In this document: one piece after another, positions 1 to 6,365 of the stretch
Numbering within the stretch: the first letter of the stretch is position 1
Layout of the letters: the number at the start of each line of letters is the position of its first letter
Source: Acidovorax_G sp046289925
Lineage (GTDB): Bacteria; Pseudomonadota; Gammaproteobacteria; Burkholderiales; Burkholderiaceae_C
Length of the DNA stretch: 9,347 nucleotides
Assembly (NCBI GenBank): GCA_046289925.1
Contig: JBKBUN010000129.1
Coordinates: forward strand, 1-9,347
Direction: 5' to 3'
Translations under genes and position numbers: made by a program
Notes under the pieces: model-generated
Told to the model about the DNA's origin: nothing
Databases searched by the model: none
The model's input: the letters and a program-made list of their open reading frames with translations, nothing else

Positions 1-134
1 CCGGCGATGCCCCAGTGACAGTGTTGCTTTCCACACGAAACGACATGGAGCCCCGCTATGGGGCTGCAAACACGGCGAAAACGGTCCTCTCCGGGGCTCG
101 TGCTCGCTTTCGACGCCCCAAGTCGAACAGGCTC
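1..134. other. No supported gene; left-edge spacer with one short hairpin
   Basis: I see no convincing coding sequence here. One frame on the plus strand is open from the left edge (3-152), but it matches no family I recognise and its third codon positions are poorer in G and C than the real genes nearby. The only structure I can point to is a GC-rich inverted repeat, AGCCCC at 49-54 and GGGGCT at 60-65 around a 5-base loop. It has no T-run on either side, so it is at best a weak terminator for something to the left. This stretch probably also contains the outer end of the insertion-sequence remnant that starts at 135, but I could not identify a terminal inverted repeat. Confidence 0.4.
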
Positions 135-477
135 CTAGGCTGGCATTTGTGAGGCAGCGGGCAACATGAGCACCGCCAACACCAGAAAATGCAGTCCGCC
201 GAGCACTTCGGGTGCTCGCTTGTAGTCTCGCCTTGGCCTGCGAAACCTCGCCCGCGAGCAGAAGTTGCTCTCTACCACCCAGCGTCGGGGGGCAACAAGG
301 CACGTGGCTGCTGGCCAGAGGGGCGTACAGGTCTTGCGTAGCGCAGCCAGCACAGGATGTATGCGTTTCGTGGCCCTGCCGTTTCGTGGCCCTGCCCATT
401 GTCAACAGCAACCCGCCGGGCCTGTCGATCCCCAGGTTGCGTGCGGAAGTCAGTAGGCGGTGGCCAGCATTCAGCCG
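135..477 (-). pseudogene. Degenerate IS5-family transposase fragment (C-terminal part)
   Basis: The last 50 or so codons of this minus-strand frame (to a TAG at 135-137) carry the end of an IS5-type DDE transposase. PRRWVVESNF matches the family's PRRWVVERTF, which includes the catalytic Glu. It is followed by an RR-then-RDY pattern and a hydrophobic LHFLVLAVLML end, where intact enzymes have RR, RDYE and IHxAxxxLLLRR. The frame is broken upstream. Removing one copy of the 16-bp tandem repeat at 365-396 joins it into one 109-codon frame from just after the rppH stop to 135. That frame contains LGIDRPGGLLL, resembling the family's VDTxGLLLAVVV segment. The distance between the two segments is shorter than in intact enzymes, so an internal deletion is also likely. 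There is no usable start and the N-terminal half is missing; no function is expected. The family call rests on recalled motifs. Confidence 0.6.
365..396. repeat. Perfect 16-bp tandem duplication
   Basis: The 16-mer GTTTCGTGGCCCTGCC occurs twice head to tail, at 365-380 and 381-396, with no mismatch. It lies inside the transposase remnant. Because 16 is not a multiple of three it shifts the frame. With a single copy, the minus-strand frame reads continuously through this point. This looks like a recent slippage or unequal-exchange duplication, since the copies have not diverged. An assembly artefact is possible. Confidence 0.9.
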
Positions 478-1146
478 TCAACGCGTGGGCGTTGGTCTGC
501 CCGGAGTCTCCAGTGGGGCTGGCACGCTGTTTTGCGGGTCTGGATCAAAACTCGCGCCTGGGGGCATCTCCATACCGGGATGCACCAGCATCGAATGCGG
601 TCGTTGCTGTGCGCCATGGCCGTCGTGCTCGCGGGTGCGCATGCCGCTGCGCAGGTAGCGATTGCGTTGTTCGTTGCGGGGCAGGTAGCGGGCCAATTCG
701 GTCAGCGCCATTTCGTAGACGCCGCGCTTGAATTCGACCACTACGTCCAGCGGCACCCAGTAGTCGTTCCAGCGCCAAGCATCGAACTCGGGGTGGTCGG
801 TGGCGCGCAAGTTCAAATCCCAGTCGTGGCCCAGCAGTTGCAGCAGGTACCAGATCTGTTTTTGGCCCTTGTAGTGGCCGCGGGCATCGCGGCGGATATA
901 CCGGTCAGGCACCTCGTAGCGCAACCAGTCCCGCGTACGGGCCACCACGCGCACCTGGTTGGGCTGCAGCCCCACCTCTTCGTGCAGTTCGCGGAACATG
1001 GCCTGCTCTGGGGATTCGCCCCGGTCAATGCCACCTTGCGGAAACTGCCAGCTGTGGGTGCGGATGCGCTTGCCCCAGAACACTTGGTTCTTGTGGTTGA
1101 GCAGGATGATGCCGACGTTCGGCCGAAAGCCGTCCCGGTCAAGCAT
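478..1146 (-). CDS. rppH: RNA pyrophosphohydrolase RppH (Nudix hydrolase)
   Basis: RppH removes pyrophosphate from the 5'-triphosphate end of mRNA, which lets RNase E begin 5'-end-dependent decay in the cytoplasm. The 222-residue product opens with MLDRDGFRPNVGIILLN, as in proteobacterial RppH. It has a complete Nudix box (Gx5Ex7REUxEExGU) at residues 38-60, with metal-binding Glu53, Glu56 and Glu57. The family stretches WQFPQGG (33-39), GQKQIWYLLQL (94-104) and PEFDAWRW (119-126) follow. The Nudix fold ends near residue 155. The remaining 65 or so residues are polar and Pro-rich with no fold I can see; the E. coli enzyme is shorter (176 residues). The gene is divergent from proS and has a recognisable sigma-70-type promoter just upstream. 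Its ribosome-binding site is weak (GGGG about 7 bases before the ATG). The last 17 or so residues and the stop may come from the adjacent IS remnant. Family assignment is secure. Confidence 0.96.
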   Translation of the reverse strand: MLDRDGFRPNVGIILLNHKNQVFWGKRIRTHSWQFPQGGIDRGESPEQAMFRELHEEVGLQPNQVRVVARTRDWLRYEVPDRYIRRDARGHYKGQKQIWYLLQLLGHDWDLNLRATDHPEFDAWRWNDYWVPLDVVVEFKRGVYEMALTELARYLPRNEQRNRYLRSGMRTREHDGHGAQQRPHSMLVHPGMEMPPGASFDPDPQNSVPAPLETPGRPTPTR

Positions 1147-1176
1147 AATCTAACCCCAAATTTTGAAACTAGATAC

Positions 1177-1204
1177 ATTATGCACGCGGTATGCCGTGCG
1201 GCAA
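1177..1204 (-). promoter_or_regulatory. Likely sigma-70 promoter of rppH
   Basis: Read on the minus strand, TTGCCG (1204-1199; 4 of 6 to the -35 consensus) and CATAAT (1182-1177; 5 of 6 to the -10 consensus) are 16 bases apart. Transcription would start near 1170 and leave a leader of about 24 bases before the rppH ATG. The site lies in the 106-base gap between the divergent rppH and proS genes. It was found by eye; transcription-start mapping would settle it. I could not find an equally good promoter for proS on the plus strand. Confidence 0.5.
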
Positions 1205-1209
1205 GAGGA

Positions 1210-1225
1210 CTAGTCTGCTAGTCTG
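1210..1225. repeat. 8-bp direct tandem repeat upstream of proS
   Basis: CTAGTCTG occurs twice head to tail, at 1210-1217 and 1218-1225, ending 27 bases before the proS start codon. It lies in the proS leader or promoter region. It could be part of a regulator site or simply chance; no function can be read from it. Confidence 0.6.
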
Positions 1226-1252
1226 GATCGGACCGCTTCCGCGCACTCTTCC

Positions 1253-2998
1253 ATGAAAGCCACCCAATTTCTGATTTCGACCCTCAAGGAGGCCCCGGCC
1301 GACGCTGAAGTGGTCAGCCACCAGCTCATGATGCGCGCAGGCATGATCCGCAAGCTCGGCGCGGGCATCTACAACTACATGCCCATGGGCCTGCGCGTGA
1401 TCCGCAAGGTCGAGGCCATCGTGCGCGAGGAGATGAACCGCGCCGGGGCCGTGGAGCTGACCATGCCCGTGGTGCAGCCGGCTGAGTTGTGGCAAGAAAC
1501 CGGCCGTTTCGACAAGATGGGCCCCGAGCTGCTGCGCATTCAGGATCGCCATGGCCGTGACTTCGTGGTACAGCCCACCAGCGAGGAAGTGATCACCGAC
1601 ATTGCCCGCCAGGAGTTGCGCAGCTATAAGCAGTTGCCCAAAAATCTGTACCAGATTCAGACCAAGTTCCGCGACGAGCGCCGTCCCCGGTTCGGCCTGA
1701 TGCGGGGGCGCGAATTCATCATGAAGGACGCCTACAGCTTCGACCGCGACCAGGCCTCTGCCAAAGCCAGCTACCAAGTCATGGCCCAGGCGTACCGCCG
1801 TATTTTTGACCGCTTCGGCTTGCGCTACCGCGCCGTGGCGGCCGACAGTGGGGCCATCGGCGGCGATCTGTCGGAAGAGTTCCAGGTGATCGCCTCCACC
1901 GGCGAAGACGCCATCGTCTATTGTCCGCACAGCGATTACGCGGCCAACATGGAAAAGGCCGAGGCGCTTGCGCCCCAGGGCCCGCGCCCTGCGCCCACCG
2001 AGGCGTTGGTGCGCACGCCAACGCCAGGCAAGAGCACTTGCGCCGATGTGGCGGCCCTGCTGGGCGTGCCGCTCGAGCGCACCGTGAAGTCGCTGGTGCT
2101 GGCCACCGATGAACTCGGCGAGAACGGTGACATCGTGCACACCCAGGTCTGGCTGCTGCTGCTGCGCGGCGACCATGACATGAACGAGGTCAAAGTCTCC
2201 AAGGTGCCGGGCCTGAATGCGGGCTTCCGCTTTGCCACTGTGGCAGAGATTGAGGATCACTTTGGCTGCAAGCCCGGCTATCTGGGCCCCGTCGGTCTGA
2301 AAAAACCAGTGCGCATCGTGGCTGACCGCGAGGTGGCTGTGATGGCCGACTGGATCTGCGGCGGAAACGAGGCGGACGTGCACCTGACCGGCGTGAACTG
2401 GGGGCGTGACCTGCCTGAGCCCGATCTCGTGGCCGACCTGCGCAACGTCCTGGCGGGCGACCGCTCGCCCGACGGCGCAGGTGAACTCGCCATCGAGCGT
2501 GGTATCGAGGTGGGCCATGTGTTCTATCTGGGCACCAAGTACAGCAAGGCCATGAATGCGACCTTCCTGGGCGAAGACGGCAAGCCTGCATTCTTCGAAA
2601 TGGGCTGCTATGGCATTGGCATCACACGCCTGCCGGCGGCGGCCATCGAGCAGAACCATGATGAGCGCGGCATCATCTGGCCCGATGCGATTGCACCGTT
2701 CACCGTGGTGGTGTGTCCCATCGGCATGGATCGCAGCGCCGATGTGAAGGCGGCGGCCGAAACGCTGTACGCGGACTTGCTGGCCGCCGGCGTGGACGTG
2801 ATTCTTGACGACCGTGGCGAGCGTCCGGGCGTGATGTTTGCCGACTGGGAACTGATTGGCGTGCCGCACCGTGTGACGATTGGCGACAAGAACCTCAAGG
2901 ACGGTTGGGTCGAGTACCAGCACCGCCGTGATGCTGCGGCCACCAAGGTGGCGTTGGCCGACATTCTGGCCCATCTCAAGGGCCGTATGGCTGTATGA
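1253..2998 (+). CDS. proS: Prolyl-tRNA synthetase, bacterial type with editing domain
   Basis: ProRS is a class II synthetase that joins proline to tRNA-Pro in the cytoplasm. The 581-residue product has the length and order of the bacterial type. Residues 1-80 carry the N-terminal catalytic part (FLISTLKEAP, then the motif 1 region near 64-85). Motif 2 is around FRDERRPRFGLMRGREF (139-155), and the inserted editing domain runs from about 225 to 400. Motif 3 is GCYGIGITRL (451-460), followed by AAIEQNHDERGIIWPDAIAPF at about 463-483, and the anticodon-binding domain runs from about 485 to the end. Lys279 in TVKS matches by number and context the Lys279 reported to be important for hydrolysing mischarged Ala-tRNA-Pro in E. 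coli. The ATG at 1253 gives the standard MKATQFLIST start, yet no Shine-Dalgarno is visible within 12 bases of it. Its TGA overlaps the next gene's ATG. Confidence 0.98.
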   Translation: MKATQFLISTLKEAPADAEVVSHQLMMRAGMIRKLGAGIYNYMPMGLRVIRKVEAIVREEMNRAGAVELTMPVVQPAELWQETGRFDKMGPELLRIQDRHGRDFVVQPTSEEVITDIARQELRSYKQLPKNLYQIQTKFRDERRPRFGLMRGREFIMKDAYSFDRDQASAKASYQVMAQAYRRIFDRFGLRYRAVAADSGAIGGDLSEEFQVIASTGEDAIVYCPHSDYAANMEKAEALAPQGPRPAPTEALVRTPTPGKSTCADVAALLGVPLERTVKSLVLATDELGENGDIVHTQVWLLLLRGDHDMNEVKVSKVPGLNAGFRFATVAEIEDHFGCKPGYLGPVGLKKPVRIVADREVAVMADWICGGNEADVHLTGVNWGRDLPEPDLVADLRNVLAGDRSPDGAGELAIERGIEVGHVFYLGTKYSKAMNATFLGEDGKPAFFEMGCYGIGITRLPAAAIEQNHDERGIIWPDAIAPFTVVVCPIGMDRSADVKAAAETLYADLLAAGVDVILDDRGERPGVMFADWELIGVPHRVTIGDKNLKDGWVEYQHRRDAAATKVALADILAHLKGRMAV

Positions 2999-3630
2999 GC
3001 ACCCGGGGACTGCTGACGCGCCGCGCTTGCCTGGCGGCCCTCGCAGCTCCGACCGGGTGGCTGGGGGCTCCGGCGCTGGCCGGCGCCGGACAACTTGAAG
3101 AACCGCTGGCTGATTCGGTGCGCACGGCGCTGTCGTCGGCCATTGCCAACCAGGCACCGCCCGAGCCTGAGTTCTTCACGACCGAATCGCGTCTGCAGTA
3201 CCTGCGCTGGCTGGCCACGATGAGCGACCGGCTGCGCCGGCGCAAGCCCGATCTCGAGGTGCGCCGCGAATTCCTGCAGACTGTGTGGTACGAGTCCAAG
3301 CGCGCAGGGCTCGATGAGTCGCTGGTGCTGGGTTTGATCCAGGTCGAGAGCGCCTTTCGCAAGTTCGCGGTGTCCAGCGCGGGCGCACGAGGCTATATGC
3401 AGGTGATGCCGTTCTGGACGCGCGTGATTGGCGATGGCGACCCGGGCAAGCTGTTCCATATGCAGACCAACCTGCGCTTTGGCTGCGTGATCCTGCGCCA
3501 CTACATTGACCGCGAACGCGGCGACCTGTTCATGGCCCTGGGCCGCTACAACGGCAGCCGAGGCCGCGCTGCGTACCCCGACGCCGTGTTTGCCGCGCAG
3601 CGCAACTGGCTGTTCAACCACCGCGCCTGA
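2995..3630 (+). CDS. Small exported lytic transglycosylase (SLT / family 1)
   Basis: This gene probably encodes a periplasmic enzyme that cleaves peptidoglycan glycan strands and forms 1,6-anhydro-muropeptides. Residues 1-30 look like a signal peptide: two Arg in LLTRRACLAAL, then a hydrophobic Ala-rich stretch and a likely cleavage near ALA-GA. A Tat signal is possible (TRRxCL) but not proven. The SLT domain covers about 105-200. Glu118 in GLIQVESAF is the expected catalytic acid, followed by SSAGARGYMQVMPFW (127-141) and ALGRYNGSRGRAAYPDAV (181-198), all typical of the family. At 211 residues it is a single-domain member, shorter than E. coli Slt70. Its ATG shares the bases ATGA (2995-2998) with the proS stop, so translation is probably coupled and the two genes form an operon. 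I do not assign a named subfamily. Confidence 0.92.
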   Translation: MSTRGLLTRRACLAALAAPTGWLGAPALAGAGQLEEPLADSVRTALSSAIANQAPPEPEFFTTESRLQYLRWLATMSDRLRRRKPDLEVRREFLQTVWYESKRAGLDESLVLGLIQVESAFRKFAVSSAGARGYMQVMPFWTRVIGDGDPGKLFHMQTNLRFGCVILRHYIDRERGDLFMALGRYNGSRGRAAYPDAVFAAQRNWLFNHRA

Positions 3631-3686
3631 GCGCTGGGGGGGCGACGCGTGGCGCGCTGACCGTTGGCTGCGGTGGTGGGTGCGGC

Positions 3687-5009
3687 CTACGCGGCGGGTT
3701 CGGGCGCGGCGGCGCTTGCGCTGTCGACCAGGCGTGTGACCATCACCTGGTCGATGCGGTAGCTGTCCACGTCCAGCACTTCGAAGCGGTAGCCGCCCCA
3801 AGTCACCGTGTCGGTGCGCCGGGGTACGCGGCGCAGCATCACCATCAAGAAACCCGCCAGCGTCTCGTACTCGCCCTCCTGCGGTAGTGAGTCCAGGTCG
3901 AGTGCACGCAGCACGTCTGTCACTGGGGTCACGCCGTCGATCAGCCACGAGTTTTCGTCGCGTCGCACGATCTGCTCTTCGTCGGGCATGCTCACCAGAT
4001 CGCCCATGACGGTGCTCATCACGTCGTTCAGGGTGACCACCCCTACCACCAAGCTGTATTCGTTGACGATGACGGCAAAGTCCTCGTGCACTTGGCGGAA
4101 CTGCTCCAGCACATCGGCGAGTGTGAGCCGGTCGGGCACGATCAGCACCTTGCGTACGAGTTGGTCGTCCTTGAGCGAAATCGGCTGATTGTTCAGCACG
4201 CGCTGGAACAGGTCTTTGGCATCGACATAGCCCACCACATGGTCGATGTCGCCTTCGCAGACTGGGTAGGTCGAAAATGGCTCGGCCGCGATGCGCGCGC
4301 GAATCACCGAGTCCGGAGCGTCGCGCAGAAAGAAGGCCACGCGGTCGCGCGGCGACATGGCGGTAGCCACCGTGCGGCTGTCGAGTTCGAACACGTTGGC
4401 AATCACCTGTTGCTCGCGCTGGGCCAGCACGCCCGCGCGGGCACCGGCTTCCATCATGGCCAGGATGTCGTCAGAGGTCACGCGCTCGTCGCGCAGCGAC
4501 GAGAGCCCAAAGAGCCGGAACAGTGCGTCGGCCCCGCGGCTGTAGAACATCACCACTGGCTGCAGCAGCGTGGTCAGCAGCGCCATCGGCGGCGCCAGGC
4601 GCAGCACCACACGTTCGGGATTGGCCATGCCCAGCCGCTTGGGAAACAGGTCGGCAAACAGGATGAACAGCGATGTGACGACCGCGAACGAGCCCAGAAA
4701 GCCCACTGTGTCGGCCGTGGGCGCAGGCAGCCACCATTGCAGCACGCTCGTGAAATGCGGGCTCAGCGCGCCTTCGCCGACGATACCGCCGAGGATGGCC
4801 ACGGCGTTCTGTCCAACCTGCACCACGGTGAAGTAGTCGCCCGGTTGCTCCTGCATGCGCAGCACGCGCTCGGCCCGTAGGTCCCCTTCGTCCGCCATTT
4901 GCCGCAGCCTCAGGCGGCGCGCGGCCGCCAGCGAGATTTCTGCCATGGAAAAAAAGGCGCTGGCTGCAATCAGCAACCCGATGACGAAAAGGCTCTGGGT
5001 CAGGGTCAT
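3687..5009 (-). CDS. paeA: PaeA/YtfL-like inner-membrane protein (DUF21-CBS-CorC_HlyC)
   Basis: The 440-residue product has the CNNM/CorC layout. The DUF21 membrane domain covers residues 1-170, with hydrophobic segments near 3-23, 60-80, 100-125 and 137-157. Two CBS motifs follow at about 215-272 and 283-338, then a CorC_HlyC domain at about 350-427. From memory it aligns over its full length with E. coli YtfL (PaeA), sharing SAFFSMAEISLAAAR (17-31), GQNAVAILGGIVG (66-78), DIDHVVGYVDAKDL (254-267) and DENSWLIDG (351-359). PaeA has been linked to cadaverine and putrescine export. Many databases call such proteins 'hemolysin', which says little about function, and other family members handle Mg2+ or Co2+. 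Orthology is likely but the substrate is inferred. The ATG at 5009 has no clear Shine-Dalgarno. It converges with the transglycosylase gene across a 56-base gap where I see no convincing terminator. Confidence 0.88.
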   Translation of the reverse strand: MTLTQSLFVIGLLIAASAFFSMAEISLAAARRLRLRQMADEGDLRAERVLRMQEQPGDYFTVVQVGQNAVAILGGIVGEGALSPHFTSVLQWWLPAPTADTVGFLGSFAVVTSLFILFADLFPKRLGMANPERVVLRLAPPMALLTTLLQPVVMFYSRGADALFRLFGLSSLRDERVTSDDILAMMEAGARAGVLAQREQQVIANVFELDSRTVATAMSPRDRVAFFLRDAPDSVIRARIAAEPFSTYPVCEGDIDHVVGYVDAKDLFQRVLNNQPISLKDDQLVRKVLIVPDRLTLADVLEQFRQVHEDFAVIVNEYSLVVGVVTLNDVMSTVMGDLVSMPDEEQIVRRDENSWLIDGVTPVTDVLRALDLDSLPQEGEYETLAGFLMVMLRRVPRRTDTVTWGGYRFEVLDVDSYRIDQVMVTRLVDSASAAAPEPAA

Positions 5010-5097
5010 GCAGAAAAGGGTAGCGGGGGGCGCATGGCCCCAATGCCGCTAAGTGTATCTGCGGCCATGCGCTGCGCGTGGGGTGGGCCTGCACGGT

Positions 5098-5117
5098 GCG
5101 GGGCTGTCCGGCCCCGT
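5098..5117 (-). other. GC-rich hairpin between the AAA+ gene and paeA
   Basis: CGGGGC (5099-5104) pairs with GCCCCG (5111-5116) around a 6-base loop, with one G-T wobble added at the base (5098/5117). It is the second of two hairpins in the 150-base gap below the AAA+ gene. No T-run follows, so it may stabilise a 3' end or be part of the paeA leader rather than terminate transcription. Confidence 0.4.
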
Positions 5118-5129
5118 GTGCACGCCAGC

Positions 5130-5153
5130 GGCGGGGCCAGAGTCGGCCCCGCC
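5130..5153 (-). terminator. Strong 9-bp hairpin after the AAA+ ATPase gene
   Basis: GGCGGGGCC (5130-5138) and GGCCCCGCC (5145-5153) form a perfect 9-bp GC-only stem with a 6-base loop, starting 6 bases after the AAA+ stop codon at 5160. No T-run follows on the minus strand, so this is not a classical intrinsic terminator. Its position still suggests that it marks the 3' end of the AAA+ transcript or protects it from exonucleases. Confidence 0.5.
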
Positions 5154-5159
5154 CGGGCG

Positions 5160-6167
5160 CTACTGCAGAAAGCCGATACGCGACTTATGGCCCTGTGCGC
5201 GCGGCAGGTCGGCCACTTCCACGGTGCTGCGCTGCTCCAGCCGGGCGTTGCCAAAGCCGGTCATGAGGGCGCGGCGCATCTCGCGCGGGGGCATGGAGGC
5301 CAGCATGTCCAGCACGTCGGGCAGCGGGTCCGGGTCCACCAACCGACCCCAGTCGTGCGCGGCCCGGATGCTCGTGTACAGGTTGTGCGCAATGCGGCGG
5401 CCCTGGTCGAGCGTGGGGGCGTCCACCTCAAACACGTTCATGCGGTTGAGGATGGGCTCGGGAATCCCGCGCACGTCGTTGGCGGTGGTGATCCAGATCA
5501 CCTGGCTGGCGTCGATGGCCACCTCGGCAAATTCGTCGGTGAAGGCCTGTGCGGTGTCGTGTTCGAGCAGACTGTACAGCGCACCCAGCGGGTCGTACTG
5601 CGCTTCGCCGCTGGCCTTGTCGATCTCGTCCACCACGATGACGGGGTTGGCGTACTCGCCGTCCACCAGGGCTTCAAACACTTTGCCCGGGCGCGCACCT
5701 TTCCACTGGCTGGACGAGCCCGACAGTAGCCATCCGGCGGTCATCGAGCTCATGGGCAGTAGGTTCATTCCGGTGCCCAGCAGGTCGGCCAGTTGGCGGG
5801 CAAAGTGCGTTTTGCCAATGCCCGGTGGGCCCAGCAGCAGCATGGGCGTGACTTCCAGACCGTCGCGGCTATCCTGTGCCAGCGCCACATGGCGGCGCAC
5901 GTCGTCCAGCACTTCGGTGAAGTTGGGGAGTTGCTCGTACAAATCGTCCATGTCGGGCACGCCCGAGGGCTTGACCTGGAAGCGCTCAGGCCCGCGTTCG
6001 AGCATGCGCTCGTACACCGCGCGCAGGCTCTCGTATTCGCGTTGGTTGCCGGCCTCCTGTAGCTTGGCGAGCTTGCGCTCGACATCGCCCGGGTGGAACA
6101 CGCTGCGCATCTGGGCCAGCGGAAGGCGCATGGGGGCAGACTGGGGAACGAGGCTATGGCGGCTCAT
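5160..6167 (-). CDS. AAA+ ATPase resembling the Lon ATPase module, no protease domain
   Basis: The product is a cytoplasmic AAA+ ATPase of 335 residues. Walker A is GPPGIGKT (113-120), Walker B is VIVVDEID (176-183), the sensor-1 region is WITTAN (225-230), and LNRM (240-243) sits where Lon has LDRM. The stretch DPLGALYSLLEHDTAQAF (192-209), then FAEV and the sensor region, follows the Lon order closely. However, the Lon N-terminal substrate domain and the C-terminal Ser-Lys protease domain are absent. Residues 25-65 are charged and probably helical, possibly a short coiled coil. The start was chosen as ATG at 6167 because AAGGAG (6179-6174) precedes it by 6 bases; a TTG start at 6185 would place that site inside the gene. 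It has its own intergenic region of about 200 bases above. The substrate and role are unknown to me; a remodelling or unfolding factor is the natural guess. Confidence 0.9.
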   Translation of the reverse strand: MSRHSLVPQSAPMRLPLAQMRSVFHPGDVERKLAKLQEAGNQREYESLRAVYERMLERGPERFQVKPSGVPDMDDLYEQLPNFTEVLDDVRRHVALAQDSRDGLEVTPMLLLGPPGIGKTHFARQLADLLGTGMNLLPMSSMTAGWLLSGSSSQWKGARPGKVFEALVDGEYANPVIVVDEIDKASGEAQYDPLGALYSLLEHDTAQAFTDEFAEVAIDASQVIWITTANDVRGIPEPILNRMNVFEVDAPTLDQGRRIAHNLYTSIRAAHDWGRLVDPDPLPDVLDMLASMPPREMRRALMTGFGNARLEQRSTVEVADLPRAQGHKSRIGFLQ

Positions 6168-6173
6168 GGCAGG

Positions 6174-6179
6174 CTCCTT
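6174..6179 (-). promoter_or_regulatory. Ribosome-binding site that sets the AAA+ start
   Basis: AAGGAG on the minus strand lies 6 bases before the ATG at 6167, the best Shine-Dalgarno match in the window. It argues against the longer TTG-initiated form that begins at 6185. A small inverted repeat, GCCGG (6191-6195) and CCGGC (6202-6206), lies just upstream in the leader. Confidence 0.8.
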
Positions 6180-6295
6180 GAACAATCACGGCCGGGGGTG
6201 TCCGGCGATTTCATTCAAGCACACAACATGCCCGGCTTCAATGCCGTGAAAGCCCCAAGCAGCACCGCGGTTGTGCGTTTGTTTTGCCCGCTGTG

Positions 6296-6315
6296 CCGCA
6301 GGGGCTGCCCTGCGG
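6296..6315. other. Second hairpin beside the grxD terminator
   Basis: CCGCAGGG (6296-6303) and CCCTGCGG (6308-6315) make a perfect 8-bp stem with a 4-base loop. It lies just beyond the T-run of the grxD terminator. It may be a back-up terminator or a pause or stability element; it has no T-run of its own on the minus strand. Confidence 0.5.
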
Positions 6316-6319
6316 GCGC

Positions 6320-6341
6320 AAAAAAGCCGCCCGCGGGCGGC
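6320..6341 (-). terminator. Intrinsic terminator of grxD and its operon
   Basis: The 16-base perfect palindrome GCCGCCCGCGGGCGGC (6326-6341) folds into a GC-only stem. On the minus strand it is followed at once by six T (6325-6320). It starts 24 bases after the grxD stop, so it is the natural end of a hemA-prfA-prmC-grxD transcript. This is the clearest intrinsic terminator in the window. Confidence 0.9.
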
Positions 6342-6365
6342 TCGTGGTGGCGGGTGGGCTGGGCC

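Noticed and set aside
3..152. Plus-strand frame open from the left edge, possibly the end of a gene
   Set aside because: About 49 codons with no recognisable motif and roughly 65 percent G/C at third positions by my hand count, lower than I would expect of a real gene here. It also overlaps the IS remnant end.
1163..1195. TTGAAA (1163-1168) as a -35 box for proS
   Set aside because: No acceptable -10 box lies 16-18 bases downstream; the best TATGCC is 21 bases away.
1178..3157. A 659-codon open frame on the minus strand antisense to proS
   Set aside because: Its protein is rich in His, Ala, Gly and Arg with no family motif. It lies opposite a full, clearly recognised proS. Long antisense frames are expected in GC-rich coding DNA.
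6168..6185. Longer AAA+ form starting with TTG at 6185
   Set aside because: The strong AAGGAG site at 6174-6179 would be inside that form and is ideally spaced for the ATG at 6167.
6168..6230. A heat-shock (sigma-32) style promoter before the AAA+ gene: CTTGAA followed by CCCCC on the minus strand
   Set aside because: The -10 part lacks the AT of CCCCAT and would fall within a small inverted repeat. A sigma-70 reading (TTGAAG, 17 bases, TTGAAT) is equally weak. Neither is good enough to report as a feature.
5053..6249. A 398-codon plus-strand frame opposite the AAA+ gene
   Set aside because: Ser- and Arg-rich shadow composition. The minus-strand AAA+ frame has all ATPase motifs in order.
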